Below are positions 19,680 to 28,417 of a stretch of DNA of 34,267 nucleotides, piece by piece. The notes below the pieces were generated by a model that saw only the letters and a program-made list of their open reading frames with translations, searched no databases and had not been told where the DNA came from. This stretch comes from Akkermansiaceae bacterium. GTDB taxonomy: Bacteria; Verrucomicrobiota; Verrucomicrobiia; Verrucomicrobiales; Akkermansiaceae. Position numbers and translations under genes: made by a program. The stretch is from positions 1 to 34,267 of the forward strand of contig CAISTY010000164.1 in NCBI GenBank assembly GCA_903888515.1, read 5' to 3'. Position 1 is the stretch's first letter, and each line of letters opens with the position of its first letter.

Positions 19680-20393
19680 ATGAGTGATTCGGATAATGTA
19701 AGAATCGTTTACAACATCACCCGCAATAACGGGGAACGGATGTGCTTTGGCATTGAACTGGATCCGGACACCCTGGAAATCGTGCCGAATCGACGGGACG
19801 AGGGCAGGGAGTGGACGCAACTCGGCAACTGCAGGTGCCAATGCTGCACGCTTGACCCTGAGGTCCACGGGCACTGCCCCATAGCCGCCAACATGGGAGA
19901 TCTGATGGATTTCCTCAGGGACGCCGAATCCTACGAGGTGGTCACGGTCGAGGTCGTGACCCGCGAACGCACCACCGTCAAAAAGACCCAACTCCAAGCG
20001 GTCGCGGCTTCCCTCATGGGCATCATCATGGTTGCGAGCGGTTGTCCGGTTCTGAGCAAGTTGCGACCGATGGTCGAGTTTCATCTGCCCTTCGCCACAT
20101 GGCGCGAGACGACCTATCGCACGGTCACCATGTATTTGTTCGCCCAGTTTTTCATCTACAGGAAAGGTGGCCGGCCGGACTGGGACCTGAAGCATCTGGT
20201 CAAACTGTTTGATGATATCAAGGTCGTCAACGTCTCGTTCTGCCGCAGACTCGACACGGTGCGCACCAACGACGCGAGCGTGAACTCCGTCAACGTGCTG
20301 TCGTCGTTCGGAATGCTCACCCAAATGGTGCTTGAACTAAACGACTTGCAGCACTGGGAAAAGATCTTCTCCACCTATTATCCGGACAAGTGA
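19680..20393 (+). CDS. Hypothetical protein, DUF6901-like
   Basis: The 237-residue protein has no signal peptide. The N-terminal half has a beta-rich start (VRIVYNITRNNGERMCFGIELDPDTLEI) and WTQLGNCRCQCC, with a further Cys at HGHCPIAANM. These cysteines could form a metal site. The C-terminal half is helical: LMGIIMVASGCPVLSKLRPMVEFHLPFATWRETTYRTVTMYLFAQFF, then GGRPDWDLKHLVKLFDDI. The phrases MVASGCPVL, RPMVEFHLPF and PDWDL match a family I recall as DUF6901, whose function is unknown. It lies 73 bp downstream of ahcY on the same strand, so read-through is possible, but nothing ties it to the SAM cycle. The downstream lipA converges on it. Confidence 0.7.
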   Translation: MSDSDNVRIVYNITRNNGERMCFGIELDPDTLEIVPNRRDEGREWTQLGNCRCQCCTLDPEVHGHCPIAANMGDLMDFLRDAESYEVVTVEVVTRERTTVKKTQLQAVAASLMGIIMVASGCPVLSKLRPMVEFHLPFATWRETTYRTVTMYLFAQFFIYRKGGRPDWDLKHLVKLFDDIKVVNVSFCRRLDTVRTNDASVNSVNVLSSFGMLTQMVLELNDLQHWEKIFSTYYPDK

Positions 20394-20504
20394 CAAAAGT
20401 CTCGCCAGCTCGGCCGGTTTCAGCTTTTCTGTAACTGTGGATTCAGGTCTATCCCACCACGCCATGAAAACCACCGTCAGTATCTTTTGCAATATCCAAC
20501 TTGC

Positions 20505-21428
20505 TCAAAGGCGCGTGCTGTTTATTGCGAGGTCGGCATCGATGGCTGCGAGCATGTCGAGTTCCGGGCGGAATTCGGCGGCGTGATAGGAACTGCGCAC
20601 CAGCGGCCCGCTGGCGACGTGGCGGAAACCTTTCTCAAGGGCGATTTTTTTGTATTCGTCGAACGCTTCCGGCGTGATGTATTCGATGACCGGCAGGTGC
20701 TTTGGGGTCGGGCGGAGGTATTGTCCGAGGGTGAGCACGGTGACGTCGTGAGTGCGCAGGTCGTCGAAGGCCTGCAACACTTCCTCGCGACGCTCGCCGA
20801 GACCTAACATGATTCCGCTCTTGGTGGCGACATGGCCATCGGCCATCGCCTTGGCCTTCCTGAGCACTGTCAGGCTGCGCTGGTATTGTGCGCGGGAACG
20901 CACCAGCGGTGTCAGGCGCGCGACGGTTTCCAGGTTGTGGTTGAAGATATGCGGGCGGGCGTCCATCACCAGTTGCAACGCCCAATCGCGATCATTGAAA
21001 TCAGGCACCAACACCTCGATGATGGTGGTGGGATTGGCCGTGCGGATGGCTTCGATGGTTTGCTTGAAATGACCGGCACCGCCATCCTGGAGATCGTCGC
21101 GGGCGACTGCGGTGATGACCACATGGCGGAGATTCATGCGGCGGGTGGCCTCGGCGACGCGCAGCGGTTCTTCGGCATCCAACGGGTCTGGTTTGGCGGT
21201 TTTGATGGCGCAAAACCCACAGGCGCGGGTGCATTTTTCCCCGGCGATCATGAAGGTGGCGGTGCGTTGGCTCCAACATTCCCAGCGGTTGGGACACTGC
21301 GCCTCCTCGCAGACAGTGACGAGTTTCAGATCGTTGACGAGCGTCCTGGTGGAGCGGAATTCCGGATTGTCAGGCAATCTGATTTTGAGCCATGCGGGTT
21401 TCCGGCTCTGGTGCAACGAGGGATCCAT
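20505..21428 (-). CDS. lipA: Lipoyl synthase
   Basis: LipA inserts two sulfur atoms into octanoyl groups on lipoyl domains using radical SAM chemistry and two 4Fe-4S clusters. The 307 residues are standard. The auxiliary-cluster motif CX4CX5C is Cys40, Cys45 and Cys51 (CEEAQCPNRWEC). The radical-SAM motif CX3CX2C is Cys66, Cys70 and Cys73 (CTRACGFC). The C-terminal RSSYHA that supplies the fourth auxiliary ligand is present. It starts 18 bp after the rhamnose mutarotase stop and is probably cotranscribed with it. No lipB is seen in this window. Confidence 0.96.
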   Translation of the reverse strand: MDPSLHQSRKPAWLKIRLPDNPEFRSTRTLVNDLKLVTVCEEAQCPNRWECWSQRTATFMIAGEKCTRACGFCAIKTAKPDPLDAEEPLRVAEATRRMNLRHVVITAVARDDLQDGGAGHFKQTIEAIRTANPTTIIEVLVPDFNDRDWALQLVMDARPHIFNHNLETVARLTPLVRSRAQYQRSLTVLRKAKAMADGHVATKSGIMLGLGERREEVLQAFDDLRTHDVTVLTLGQYLRPTPKHLPVIEYITPEAFDEYKKIALEKGFRHVASGPLVRSSYHAAEFRPELDMLAAIDADLAINSTRL

Positions 21429-21446
21429 TACGGACAGGCTGTTAGG

Positions 21447-21785
21447 TCAGTCGCAATGAAAGACCTCCTCCATGGAGGCCCACCATTCATCGGGGCGGCG
21501 GTTGTCGCAGGGTCTCTGGCAGGGCATGCAGACGGCCCACCAGCGCTGGGTCGCGGGATCGGCGGCCATCTCCGCCATGTCGGCGGCGAAGTTTTGGCCG
21601 GTGTATTCGAAGTAGCTGAAGAGATAGTGTTGGCCGTCGTCGAGTTGGCGCAGATAGATCGAGTAGTTGTGGATGTGGCACTTGCGGATTCTGTCCAGAA
21701 CATCCGGCCACACGGCGCTGTGGAGATCTTTGTATTCCTCGATTTTGTCGGGATTCAAGCCGATGACGGATCCGTAGCGTTTCAT
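21447..21785 (-). CDS. rhaM: L-rhamnose mutarotase
   Basis: The 112-residue protein is a complete single-domain mutarotase of the RhaM/RhaU family, which interconverts alpha and beta L-rhamnose. Motifs are MKRYGSVIGLNPDKIEEYKDLHSAVWPDVL with the active-site His22, CHIHNYSIYLRQL, HYLFSYFEYTG, and WWAVCMPCQRP through WWASMEEVFH. Start 21785 gives the family's MxRYGSVIGL N-terminus; an upstream in-frame Met adds 24 unrelated residues. The gene lies between an EamA-type permease and lipA. No rhamnose isomerase or kinase is nearby, so it may serve a catabolic pathway encoded elsewhere. Confidence 0.9.
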   Translation of the reverse strand: MKRYGSVIGLNPDKIEEYKDLHSAVWPDVLDRIRKCHIHNYSIYLRQLDDGQHYLFSYFEYTGQNFAADMAEMAADPATQRWWAVCMPCQRPCDNRRPDEWWASMEEVFHCD

Positions 21786-21858
21786 GATGGAGGGTGCGGG
21801 TGGGTGATGAAGAGTGGCATTGCGGGGGGCGTTTGCAAACACGGATTGCGGTGACATT

Positions 21859-22755
21859 TCAGACCAGTTTGCGGCGGGCGATATTCCGCAGGATCAGCGG
21901 ATGCGCGAGGTTGGCGACGATGATGGCACCCACCCCGATGAAAAACCCCGGGTGTAGCTGGCGGTGCTCGCCGAACAGCACCACCGCCGCGAGAATGCCG
22001 TAAACCGGCTCGAAGTTGATGGCGAGGTTCGTGGTATAGGCGCTGAGACACCGCAGGAGATGGATGTGAAACGCATGCGCGAAAACCGTGCAGGCCCACG
22101 CCAAGGCCAACAACCAGAGCCAGTCCAGCCCTTGGAACTGGAACAACCGGACGTAGGCGCCGGGTCCATCGAGCCACGGCAAACAGGCCAGACAGATCAA
22201 ACATGCGCCGACCATTTCCCAAGTCACCATGACCAGCGCATTCATCCGTTGCTGATTGACGAGCCAACGGTTGAGCACCGGGAAAACCGCAGCCAGCAGG
22301 GCACCCAGCAATGCGACTGCCAACCCCGCGAGACGCCCGCGCTCGAACCCGCCGACCAGCAGGATACCTAACAGCACCAGCACGCCGAGCGCCACCTCCA
22401 GCGGGCGGATCCTCCGGCGTTCGAACAGCGGCTCGGAAAACGCGGTGAAAAACGAGGTGGTTGCCATTCCTGCCAGACAGATGGAGATGTTCGCCAACTT
22501 GATCGCGCCGAAAAAGCACATCCAATGCACGCCGACGATGCACCCCACGCCGATCAACTGCAGGATGCGGCCCGGCGGAGGCAATAGATCACGCCGCATC
22601 ACCACCGCCACGAAAAACGCGCCACCCACCGCAGCCAGCAATGACCGCCAGGCCACCAGCGCCGGCGCACTCAGCGTGATGAGATGCCCGAAGATTGCCG
22701 TGGTGGCAAACAAGGCCACTAACAAGTGCAACTGGAGATAGAGCAAGCGGGGCAT
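21859..22755 (-). CDS. EamA/DMT-superfamily transporter
   Basis: The 298-residue protein has about ten hydrophobic helices in two five-helix EamA repeats (about 10-135 and 145-285). Family features are the N-terminal ALFATTAIFGHLI with LSAPALVAWRSLLAA, and NLAINFEPVYGILAAVVLFGEHRQLHPGFFIGVGAIIVANLAHP near the end, with the typical EPV and GE residues. DMT members export or import amino acids, nucleotides or other metabolites; the substrate cannot be told. It is the first gene of the EamA-rhaM-lipA minus-strand group, 73 bp before rhaM. Rhamnose uptake is conceivable from context but not supported by family knowledge. Confidence 0.8.
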   Translation of the reverse strand: MPRLLYLQLHLLVALFATTAIFGHLITLSAPALVAWRSLLAAVGGAFFVAVVMRRDLLPPPGRILQLIGVGCIVGVHWMCFFGAIKLANISICLAGMATTSFFTAFSEPLFERRRIRPLEVALGVLVLLGILLVGGFERGRLAGLAVALLGALLAAVFPVLNRWLVNQQRMNALVMVTWEMVGACLICLACLPWLDGPGAYVRLFQFQGLDWLWLLALAWACTVFAHAFHIHLLRCLSAYTTNLAINFEPVYGILAAVVLFGEHRQLHPGFFIGVGAIIVANLAHPLILRNIARRKLV

Positions 22756-22890
22756 GGGCGGTGTCGTGCGACGGTCATATCACCGTGCCATACCGCGAGC
22801 AGGGCCGTGACTTGGGGTTTGACTTGAGGTGTATTGCGATTCGAAACGAGTCATGGGGAAGAAGTTTAAGAGTTTGAAAGTCTAACGGTC

Positions 22891-23292
22891 TCAAGGTCGG
22901 GAGAGCAGGTGGACGCGGAGCTTGGAGACGCGGGCGATGGCAAGGTAGTCGGCATCGAAGGTGATGAGTTCCGCGTTGTGGTGGATGCTGAGGGCGGCGA
23001 TGATGAGGTCGAGCGAACCGGCGTTGAACCCGGCTGCCCGGCATTGTTGACCGAGGCGGGTGGCATCGCGCCAAAGAGTGTCGGGAGTTGGAAGGAGTGG
23101 CAGGGTTTCGAACTGGGCTTTGATCCATTTTTGTTCCTGCGGGGTTGCGTGGCGGAGGACTTCAAAGGCGATGGGTTCGCAGAGGCAGGCAAGCGGATCG
23201 AGGATCCACGGTTGGATCAGGGTTTTGAGAGCAAGCGGCGACTTGCTGCGGGTGAAGTCCACCCAAAGCGAGGATTCGATCAATCGCGCCAT
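22891..23292 (-). CDS. PIN-domain ribonuclease toxin (VapC-like)
   Basis: The 133-residue protein has the PIN-domain acidic residues: Asp12 in SSLWVDF, Glu39 and/or Glu44 in CEPIAFEVL, Asp95 in AGSLDLIIAALSIHHNAELIT and Asp113/Asp115 in TFDADYLAIA. Such toxins cut RNA, often tRNA or rRNA, with Mg. The upstream antitoxin gene overlaps it by 13 bp. The last codons (SRP-stop) run into a degenerate run of GTTTAAGAG/GTTTGAAAG-type repeats at about 22863-22897, so the C-terminus may have been altered, but the catalytic core is complete. Confidence 0.85.
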   Translation of the reverse strand: MARLIESSLWVDFTRSKSPLALKTLIQPWILDPLACLCEPIAFEVLRHATPQEQKWIKAQFETLPLLPTPDTLWRDATRLGQQCRAAGFNAGSLDLIIAALSIHHNAELITFDADYLAIARVSKLRVHLLSRP

Positions 23293-23522
23293 GGTTCGGA
23301 GAGGGTTTGGGATTGGGAGCGATCAGCCGCTTTGGCGGCCTCGAAGGTTTTCAACTCGGCCGACCATTGGCCGGTGAGAAACCTTCCCGCGATTGTAGCG
23401 CGGCGCTGCGCTTGCAAGGTATCCGCAAGCAACCTGCGAATGGCAGGGCCTTTCTTCGAAATTCCGGTGATCTCACAGATCTCAACGAGTTCGGTTTCGG
23501 GCAGATCGACGGTGATTTTCAT
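23280..23522 (-). CDS. Ribbon-helix-helix-type antitoxin (VapB-like)
   Basis: The 80-residue protein starts MKITVDLPETELVEICEITG with KKGPAIRRLLADTLQAQR. The short beta strand followed by two helices fits ribbon-helix-helix DNA binding. The C-terminal half is polar and would wrap the PIN toxin. The gene overlaps the toxin by 13 bp, as in many VapBC pairs. A perfect TTGACA (plus-strand TGTCAA at 23551-23556) lies upstream with CATTAG 18 bp further on as a weak -10, so the transcript would have almost no leader. Such antitoxins usually repress their own promoter; that is family knowledge, not seen here. Confidence 0.8.
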   Translation of the reverse strand: MKITVDLPETELVEICEITGISKKGPAIRRLLADTLQAQRRATIAGRFLTGQWSAELKTFEAAKAADRSQSQTLSEPWRD

Positions 23523-23550
23523 AGACCTAATGTGCGGTAATCGGACTTTT

Positions 23551-23556
23551 TGTCAA
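23551..23556 (-). promoter_or_regulatory. Candidate -35 box of the vapBC promoter
   Basis: On the minus strand TTGACA, an exact sigma-70 consensus, lies 29 nt before the antitoxin ATG. The -10 candidate CATTAG at 18-bp spacing is weak (3 of 6). Confidence 0.4.
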
Positions 23557-23621
23557 GCGATGTCAGATTTTTCTGAATAAATTCCATGATTTCGGGCAGG
23601 CCGACCGACCACGGTCAAAAC

Positions 23622-23645
23622 TTCCACCATGACAAAATGGTGGAA
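23622..23645 (-). terminator. Hairpin downstream of lysA, probable terminator
   Basis: TTCCACCAT-GACAAA-ATGGTGGAA forms a perfect 9-bp stem about 40 bp after the lysA stop. On the minus strand it is followed by GTTTTGACC, a short T-run only. It separates lysA from the vapBC pair transcribed in the same direction. Confidence 0.5.
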
Positions 23646-23684
23646 TTATAAGCACCCGTCAGTCACAGACCGCCGCTACATTTT

Positions 23685-24974
23685 TCAACATTCGCCGGCG
23701 ATGAGATCACGCAACGACTGGCGTTGGCGCACGACGCATGCGGTTGCGCCATCGACCAGCACCTCGGCGGGCAGCGGCCGCGAGTTGTAATTGGATGCCA
23801 TGGCGAATCCATAGGCACCCGCCGACATCAGCGCGATATAGTCGCCCGGTTTGAAGTCCGGCAGTTCGCGGTTCTGGCAGAAGAAGTCGCCGCTCTCACA
23901 GATCGGGCCGACCACATCCATGACGATTCTCGCATCCGTTGCAGGTTGCAGGAGGGGTACGATTTCATGATGCCCTTCGTAGAGCGCGGGGCGGATCAGA
24001 TCGTTCATTCCGGCATCGACGATGCGGAAGGTTTTGGCCGCGCCTTGTTTCGCGTAGAGACAGCGGGTGAGCAGGACGCCGGCATTGCCCACAATGAAGC
24101 GGCCTGGCTCCACCAGGATTTTCAACCCGAGATCCTTGAGTCGCGGCACGAGTTCCGCACCGTATTGCTCGATGGTCAGCGGGCGCTCGGGCTCCGCTTG
24201 GTTTTCCCACCAGTGCGCACTGCCGGATGCGAGCGCCTCCTTGTAGATGATACCGATACCGCCGCCGATCGACCAGAACTCGATGCCGTGACATTCCTTG
24301 AGTTGTCGGGCGAGTGGCGCGACTTTGTCCACCGCCTCGATGAAGGGCGCGATGGAGGTGAGCTGCGAACCGATATGCATCTGCAAGCCGCGCAATCGGA
24401 TGTTGGGAAGCTCTTTGGACGCACGAGCGTAGAGTCCGGCGATGTCCGTGATATCGACGCCGAACTTGTTCTCCGACTTTCCGGTGGAGATATACTTATG
24501 GGTTTTGGCATCGACGTTCGGGTTCACCCGCACCGCGACGGGTGCGATCACCGCGAGTTCGCCGGCCACTTCGTTGATGTAGCGCAGTTCCTCCTCGCTC
24601 TCGACATTGAACGAGTAGATCCCCTGTTCGAGGGCATAAACGATCTCGCGGCGAGTCTTGCCGACACCGGCGAACGTGCAATGCGCAGGATCACCACCAG
24701 CCTGGATCACCCGGAAAAGCTCACCACCCGAAACAATGTCGAAGCCGGCACCCTCGACGGCCAACAGGCGCAAAACCGCTAGATTCGAATTCGCCTTGAC
24801 CGCGTAGGCGACCTCGTGATCCACCCCGGCCAGCGCGGTGTCGAGGCGGCGGTAATGATCGAGAATCGTCGCCGCCGAATATACATACAGCGGCGTGCCA
24901 TACTCGCCGGCAAGCGCCGCCAATTCGACGTCCTCGCAATAAAGTGATCCGTTCCTGTAGGAAAATCCATGCAT
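23685..24974 (-). CDS. lysA: Diaminopimelate decarboxylase
   Basis: LysA decarboxylates meso-diaminopimelate to L-lysine using PLP, the last step of lysine synthesis. The 429 residues fit the family. Visible motifs are the PLP Lys in AYAVKANSNLAVL, GFDIVSGGEL, RVNPNVDAKTHKYISTG, KFGVD, QMHIGSQLTS, FWSIGGGIGI for the PLP phosphate, VEPGRFIVGNAGVLLT, PICESGDFF with the substrate-binding Cys-Glu, and AGAYGFAMASNYNSRP. Start 24974 (MHGFSYRNGSLYCEDVEL) gives the standard N-terminus; the frame extends upstream without similarity. It follows ilvC by 99 bp in a minus-strand group of biosynthetic genes. Confidence 0.95.
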   Translation of the reverse strand: MHGFSYRNGSLYCEDVELAALAGEYGTPLYVYSAATILDHYRRLDTALAGVDHEVAYAVKANSNLAVLRLLAVEGAGFDIVSGGELFRVIQAGGDPAHCTFAGVGKTRREIVYALEQGIYSFNVESEEELRYINEVAGELAVIAPVAVRVNPNVDAKTHKYISTGKSENKFGVDITDIAGLYARASKELPNIRLRGLQMHIGSQLTSIAPFIEAVDKVAPLARQLKECHGIEFWSIGGGIGIIYKEALASGSAHWWENQAEPERPLTIEQYGAELVPRLKDLGLKILVEPGRFIVGNAGVLLTRCLYAKQGAAKTFRIVDAGMNDLIRPALYEGHHEIVPLLQPATDARIVMDVVGPICESGDFFCQNRELPDFKPGDYIALMSAGAYGFAMASNYNSRPLPAEVLVDGATACVVRQRQSLRDLIAGEC

Positions 24975-25073
24975 CGCGCGGGAAATATAAGTGCTGGAGG
25001 CGCCCAGGTAAAGCGCCGAAGCACGCTGGCACATTGCAGGCGTCTGGCGGAAATGGCGTCGACGCGGCGAAAA

Positions 25074-26174
25074 TCAATTCGATTTCCGCCCGGAGACGCC
25101 CAATGTTGCTTTGGAAATGACCTTGGCGGTTTCCTTGGGCCGCAATGTGCGCACTGCCTTGCCCGCCTGCCACATCTCGGAATTGCCGATTTGGTCGAGT
25201 TCCTTGGTGAGCTGCTTTTGGTAATCCGGTTTGCCGCAGGAGTTCAACACGCGCGAACATTCCTTGCCGGACTTGACCCGCTGATAGAGATCCTTGAACA
25301 CCGGCAGCACGGCTTTCTTGAACTTCGGCTTCCAATCCAACGCGCCGCGCTGGGCCGTGGCCGAGCAATTGGCATACATCCAATCCATGCCGTTTTCATC
25401 CACCAGGCGGATCAGGCTCTGGGTGAGTTCCTCGACGGTTTCATTGAACGCCTCGCTGGGCGAATGCCCGTTAGAGCGCAGCACGTCGTATTGTGCTTCC
25501 ATGATTCCTGCCAACGCACCCATCAGCACACCGCGCTCGCCGGTTAGATCGCTGAAGACCTCGTGCTCGAACGTCGTTGGGAACAAATAGCCCGAGCCGA
25601 TGCCGATGCCCACCGCCAAACAACGGTCCTTGGCCCGGCCGGTGGCGTCTTGAAACACGGCGAAACTCGAGTTGATGCCTGCCCCGGAAAGGAAATTGCG
25701 GCGCACCGAGGTGCCCGAGCCTTTCGGAGCCACCAAGATGACATCCACATCCGCCGGCGGGATGACTTTGGTCAGGGTGTGGTAGGCAATGGAAAAGCCA
25801 TGCGAGAAATACAGGGCATCGCCAGCCTTGAGGTTGCGTTTGACCGCCGGCCAGATTGACCGCTGGGCGGCGTCCGAGACCAGCATTTGGATGATGGTGC
25901 CGCGCTTCACGGCCTCCTCGATGTCGAACAAGGTCTTGCCCGGAACCCAGCCGTCCTTGCAGGCGCGGTTCCAGTCTTTCGCGAATTGTTTGGCTTGGCC
26001 GATGATGACCTTGAAGCCGTTGTCCCGCAGGTTCAGGGCTTGGGCCGGCCCTTGCACGCCGTAGCCGATGATGGCAATCGTTTCGTTCTTGAGCACTTTG
26101 CGTGCCCGCGACATCGGAAACTCCTTGCGCGTGATGACTTCTTCCTTCGTTCCGCCAAAATCAATGATTGCCAT
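25074..26174 (-). CDS. ilvC: Ketol-acid reductoisomerase
   Basis: IlvC isomerises and reduces acetolactate or acetohydroxybutyrate in valine, leucine and isoleucine synthesis, using NADPH and Mg. The 366 residues are a little longer than the usual short class I enzyme. Motifs are IAIIGYGVQGPAQALNLRDNGFKVIIGQ (Rossmann), LYFSHGFSI, VAPKGSGTSVR, DLTGERGVLMG with metal-binding Asp/Glu, and GHSPSEAFNETVEELTQSL through YANCSATAQRGAL. The sequence style resembles that of Bacteroidetes enzymes rather than E. coli IlvC. Start 26174 gives MAIIDFGGTKEEV. No ilvB or ilvN is adjacent. Confidence 0.95.
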   Translation of the reverse strand: MAIIDFGGTKEEVITRKEFPMSRARKVLKNETIAIIGYGVQGPAQALNLRDNGFKVIIGQAKQFAKDWNRACKDGWVPGKTLFDIEEAVKRGTIIQMLVSDAAQRSIWPAVKRNLKAGDALYFSHGFSIAYHTLTKVIPPADVDVILVAPKGSGTSVRRNFLSGAGINSSFAVFQDATGRAKDRCLAVGIGIGSGYLFPTTFEHEVFSDLTGERGVLMGALAGIMEAQYDVLRSNGHSPSEAFNETVEELTQSLIRLVDENGMDWMYANCSATAQRGALDWKPKFKKAVLPVFKDLYQRVKSGKECSRVLNSCGKPDYQKQLTKELDQIGNSEMWQAGKAVRTLRPKETAKVISKATLGVSGRKSN

Positions 26175-26264
26175 GTTGTTGTTGTTTTGTAGCTGCTGTG
26201 GCAGCCCCGTCATGGGACTGCGCGTGGGCGGAAATTAGCCGCGGCACCCGGACCTGCGCAAGTG

Positions 26265-26286
26265 AAAAAAAATCCGCCGCCGCGGG
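26265..26286 (-). terminator. GC hairpin plus T-run after adk
   Basis: Immediately after the adk stop the minus strand reads CCGC-GGCG-GCGG, then A and eight T residues (A-run 26265-26272 on the plus strand). The stem is short but all G-C, and the T-run is the best in this window. Confidence 0.55.
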
Positions 26287-26287
26287 T

Positions 26288-26947
26288 TTAGCCGAGCGCT
26301 TGCCGGATCTCGCCAAACACCGCATCGATATCCTGCTGCCCGTCTATCAGGACCACGGTACCGGCGGTTTTGCCGTAATGAGCGATGATGGGCTTGGTCT
26401 GTGCGTGATAATCCGCCAGACGCTGCCGGACTTTCTCCGGTTTGTCATCATCCCGCTGCACCAGTTTTTCCCCGGTCACATCATCGAATGCTTCTATCAG
26501 GGTGCCGTCCGGATGATACGCGGCGTTTTTGGGTTTCGGAGATGTGTAAACATTATAGGTTGTTCCATTGGACGCCATGTATCTGCCGGAAATACGCATG
26601 ATACAAACCTCATCGGGCACATCCACCACCACCACTTTGCCGATGCGGGTGATTTGGTCCAATGCTTCCGCCTGTGGCTGGGTCCGCGGAAATCCATCAA
26701 GAATAAATCCCGGCGCACAATCCGCCTGGCTCAGGCGATCACGAATGAGCTGGATGACCAATGCATCGGGGACCAACTTGCCATGATTGGTGTACTCCAC
26801 CACCTGCTTGCCCAGTGCCGTGCCGTTTTTAATATTGTCACGGAAAATATCCCCGGTCGAAATATGAGGTATCTTATACAAGTCCGCGATTTTTTTCGCC
26901 TGGGTGCCTTTGCCCGACGCCTGCGGGCCAACAATTAATAGATTCAT
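26288..26947 (-). CDS. adk: Adenylate kinase
   Basis: Adk interconverts ATP plus AMP with two ADP in the cytosol. The 219 residues are typical. The P-loop is GPQASGKGTQ, a variant of the common GPPGAGKGTQ. ISTGDIFRDNIKNGT and the LVPDALVIQLIRDRL segment form the AMP site. FILDGFPRTQPQAEAL follows, then a long LID of about 45 residues without zinc cysteines (GRYMASNGTTYN to DDDKPEKVRQRL). Base composition is more AT-rich than neighbours, particularly in the LID part. Start 26947 gives MNLLIVGPQASGKG; a second Met four residues upstream is possible. The gene is followed by a probable terminator before ilvC. Confidence 0.93.
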   Translation of the reverse strand: MNLLIVGPQASGKGTQAKKIADLYKIPHISTGDIFRDNIKNGTALGKQVVEYTNHGKLVPDALVIQLIRDRLSQADCAPGFILDGFPRTQPQAEALDQITRIGKVVVVDVPDEVCIMRISGRYMASNGTTYNVYTSPKPKNAAYHPDGTLIEAFDDVTGEKLVQRDDDKPEKVRQRLADYHAQTKPIIAHYGKTAGTVVLIDGQQDIDAVFGEIRQALG

Positions 26948-27083
26948 TTGCGGGATCATGTGCCGGGGTGATTCAATTTGGTTCGGTGCGTGGTGATGGG
27001 TGGGCCGTTCGCCCTCACGAGGATGGCTGCCAAAGGCGGACAGGAATGCCTGCCTTACGGCTGAGGGATGCGACCGCGCGACG

Positions 27084-28163
27084 CTAGGTGCCAGCCTGAG
27101 GTGCTGTCAAGGCCGGGGTTTGAGCCCGTGCTTGGTATTGATAGAGCGCCACCAGCGCGGCGCCGATGGCCTGCGACAAGTCGCCGAGCACGGCCGGGAC
27201 GATTTGCAGGGTGTGGCGTTGCGCGGGCCAGAGATAAGGCATGGCGGCTTCGCGGATGAGCCGCAGATAACGCTCGCGGAATTCCGTGGTGGTTCCCTCG
27301 TGATCCATCAGACCGCCGCCGATGATGACAATGCCGGGATCGAGCGCCATCACCAGATTCGCCACATGCAGGCCCATCACGCGCGCCTGGAAATCAAAAA
27401 TCTCCAGTGCCAGCGCGTCACCTTTTTGCGCGAGGCCGCGGAGTAAAAGCGCATTTTCCCGCACCGGCAAAGCGGACATGGCGAGTTCGTGCGCGGGATA
27501 GCGCGACAGTTTTTCCGTTAGCAGATACGGCAAACCGGAAAGGGTGGTGTAGGCTTCCACGCAGCCCCAATCACGACCGCAACCGCAGGGCAGGGGATGG
27601 CCGGTGACGCCTAACAAGTGCAATGGCACGGGCATGTGGCCGGCTTCCATGCCCGCCAAGGTGTCGCCGTCGAGTGACAGTCCGTCGGCACCGATGAACG
27701 CCGCGCCGAGACCGGAGCCGGGCATGAGCATCAGCACCGACGCGCGGGTGTTGCCGCGGGCGAGACGCGCCTCGGCCACGCCGCCGTAATTGCCGTCATT
27801 GCCGACGACGAGCGGCACCGGGCGGCCGACTTGTTGGGCCAGTGCCGCACTGTAATCCCGATGCACATCCCAGCCGCAAAAGCTTGCGGGCAGGTTCGGG
27901 GATTTGCCGAACACGCCGTAGCGTTCGTATGGGCCGGGAATCGCCAGGCCCACGCCGTGGACTTGCGACCACTGCATCTGGTTCCGCGCCAGAAATTCCG
28001 TGATGCCATCAATCCAACCGCTGACGACGGCGTCGCGTCCATGCTGCGCATTCGTTGGTCGCTGGAGCAGCTTGGTGGAGATGGCTTCGCCGTTTTCCCC
28101 GACCGCCGCACTTTTGGAGGTGGTTGCGCCGCTGTCCGTGCCAATGAAGATTTTAGAACTCAT
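27084..28163 (-). CDS. ROK-family sugar kinase (glucokinase-like)
   Basis: The 359-residue protein has the ROK and actin-like ATPase features. They are IFIGTDSGATTSKSAAV (phosphate 1), VGLAIPGPYERYG, VGNDGNYGGVAEAR with the catalytic Asp in GND, LMLMPGSGLGAAFIGADG, and AGHMPVPLH with CGCGRDWGCVEAY, which supplies the His and three Cys of the ROK zinc site. The C-terminal IVIIGGGLMD binds adenosine. No N-terminal HTH is present, so it is a kinase rather than a ROK repressor. The likely role is phosphorylating glucose or another hexose; the exact sugar is unknown. It is separated from adk by 136 bp that contain only a short palindrome. Confidence 0.87.
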   Translation of the reverse strand: MSSKIFIGTDSGATTSKSAAVGENGEAISTKLLQRPTNAQHGRDAVVSGWIDGITEFLARNQMQWSQVHGVGLAIPGPYERYGVFGKSPNLPASFCGWDVHRDYSAALAQQVGRPVPLVVGNDGNYGGVAEARLARGNTRASVLMLMPGSGLGAAFIGADGLSLDGDTLAGMEAGHMPVPLHLLGVTGHPLPCGCGRDWGCVEAYTTLSGLPYLLTEKLSRYPAHELAMSALPVRENALLLRGLAQKGDALALEIFDFQARVMGLHVANLVMALDPGIVIIGGGLMDHEGTTTEFRERYLRLIREAAMPYLWPAQRHTLQIVPAVLGDLSQAIGAALVALYQYQARAQTPALTAPQAGT

Positions 28164-28417
28164 GGTGGTGAGGGTTCATTGAGGAGAGACGCCCCAATGG
28201 CAAGAATTTTTCGGTGTTTGCCGGTATTTTTGCCAGCATTCCCCGGATGGGCATGCGCGTCCACTTGAGGGAAATGATGGAACCACAGCCATCCCGGCAG
28301 TGATGAAATGTCGCGGAACCAAGCCCCAATCAGCATCCGCGATGCCACCGCCATGTCCCTGTGGATCATCCCATCGATCATCCTTGCCGCCTGGCACGAT
28401 TTTGTTACAGTGATCCC

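Noticed and set aside
20832..21854. Plus-strand frame of 340 codons opposite lipA and rhaM
   Set aside because: It overlaps two genes with complete catalytic motifs on the other strand, so it is a shadow of GC-rich codon bias.
23724..24782. Plus-strand frame of 352 codons opposite lysA
   Set aside because: Antisense to lysA, with no recognisable domain and no start context.
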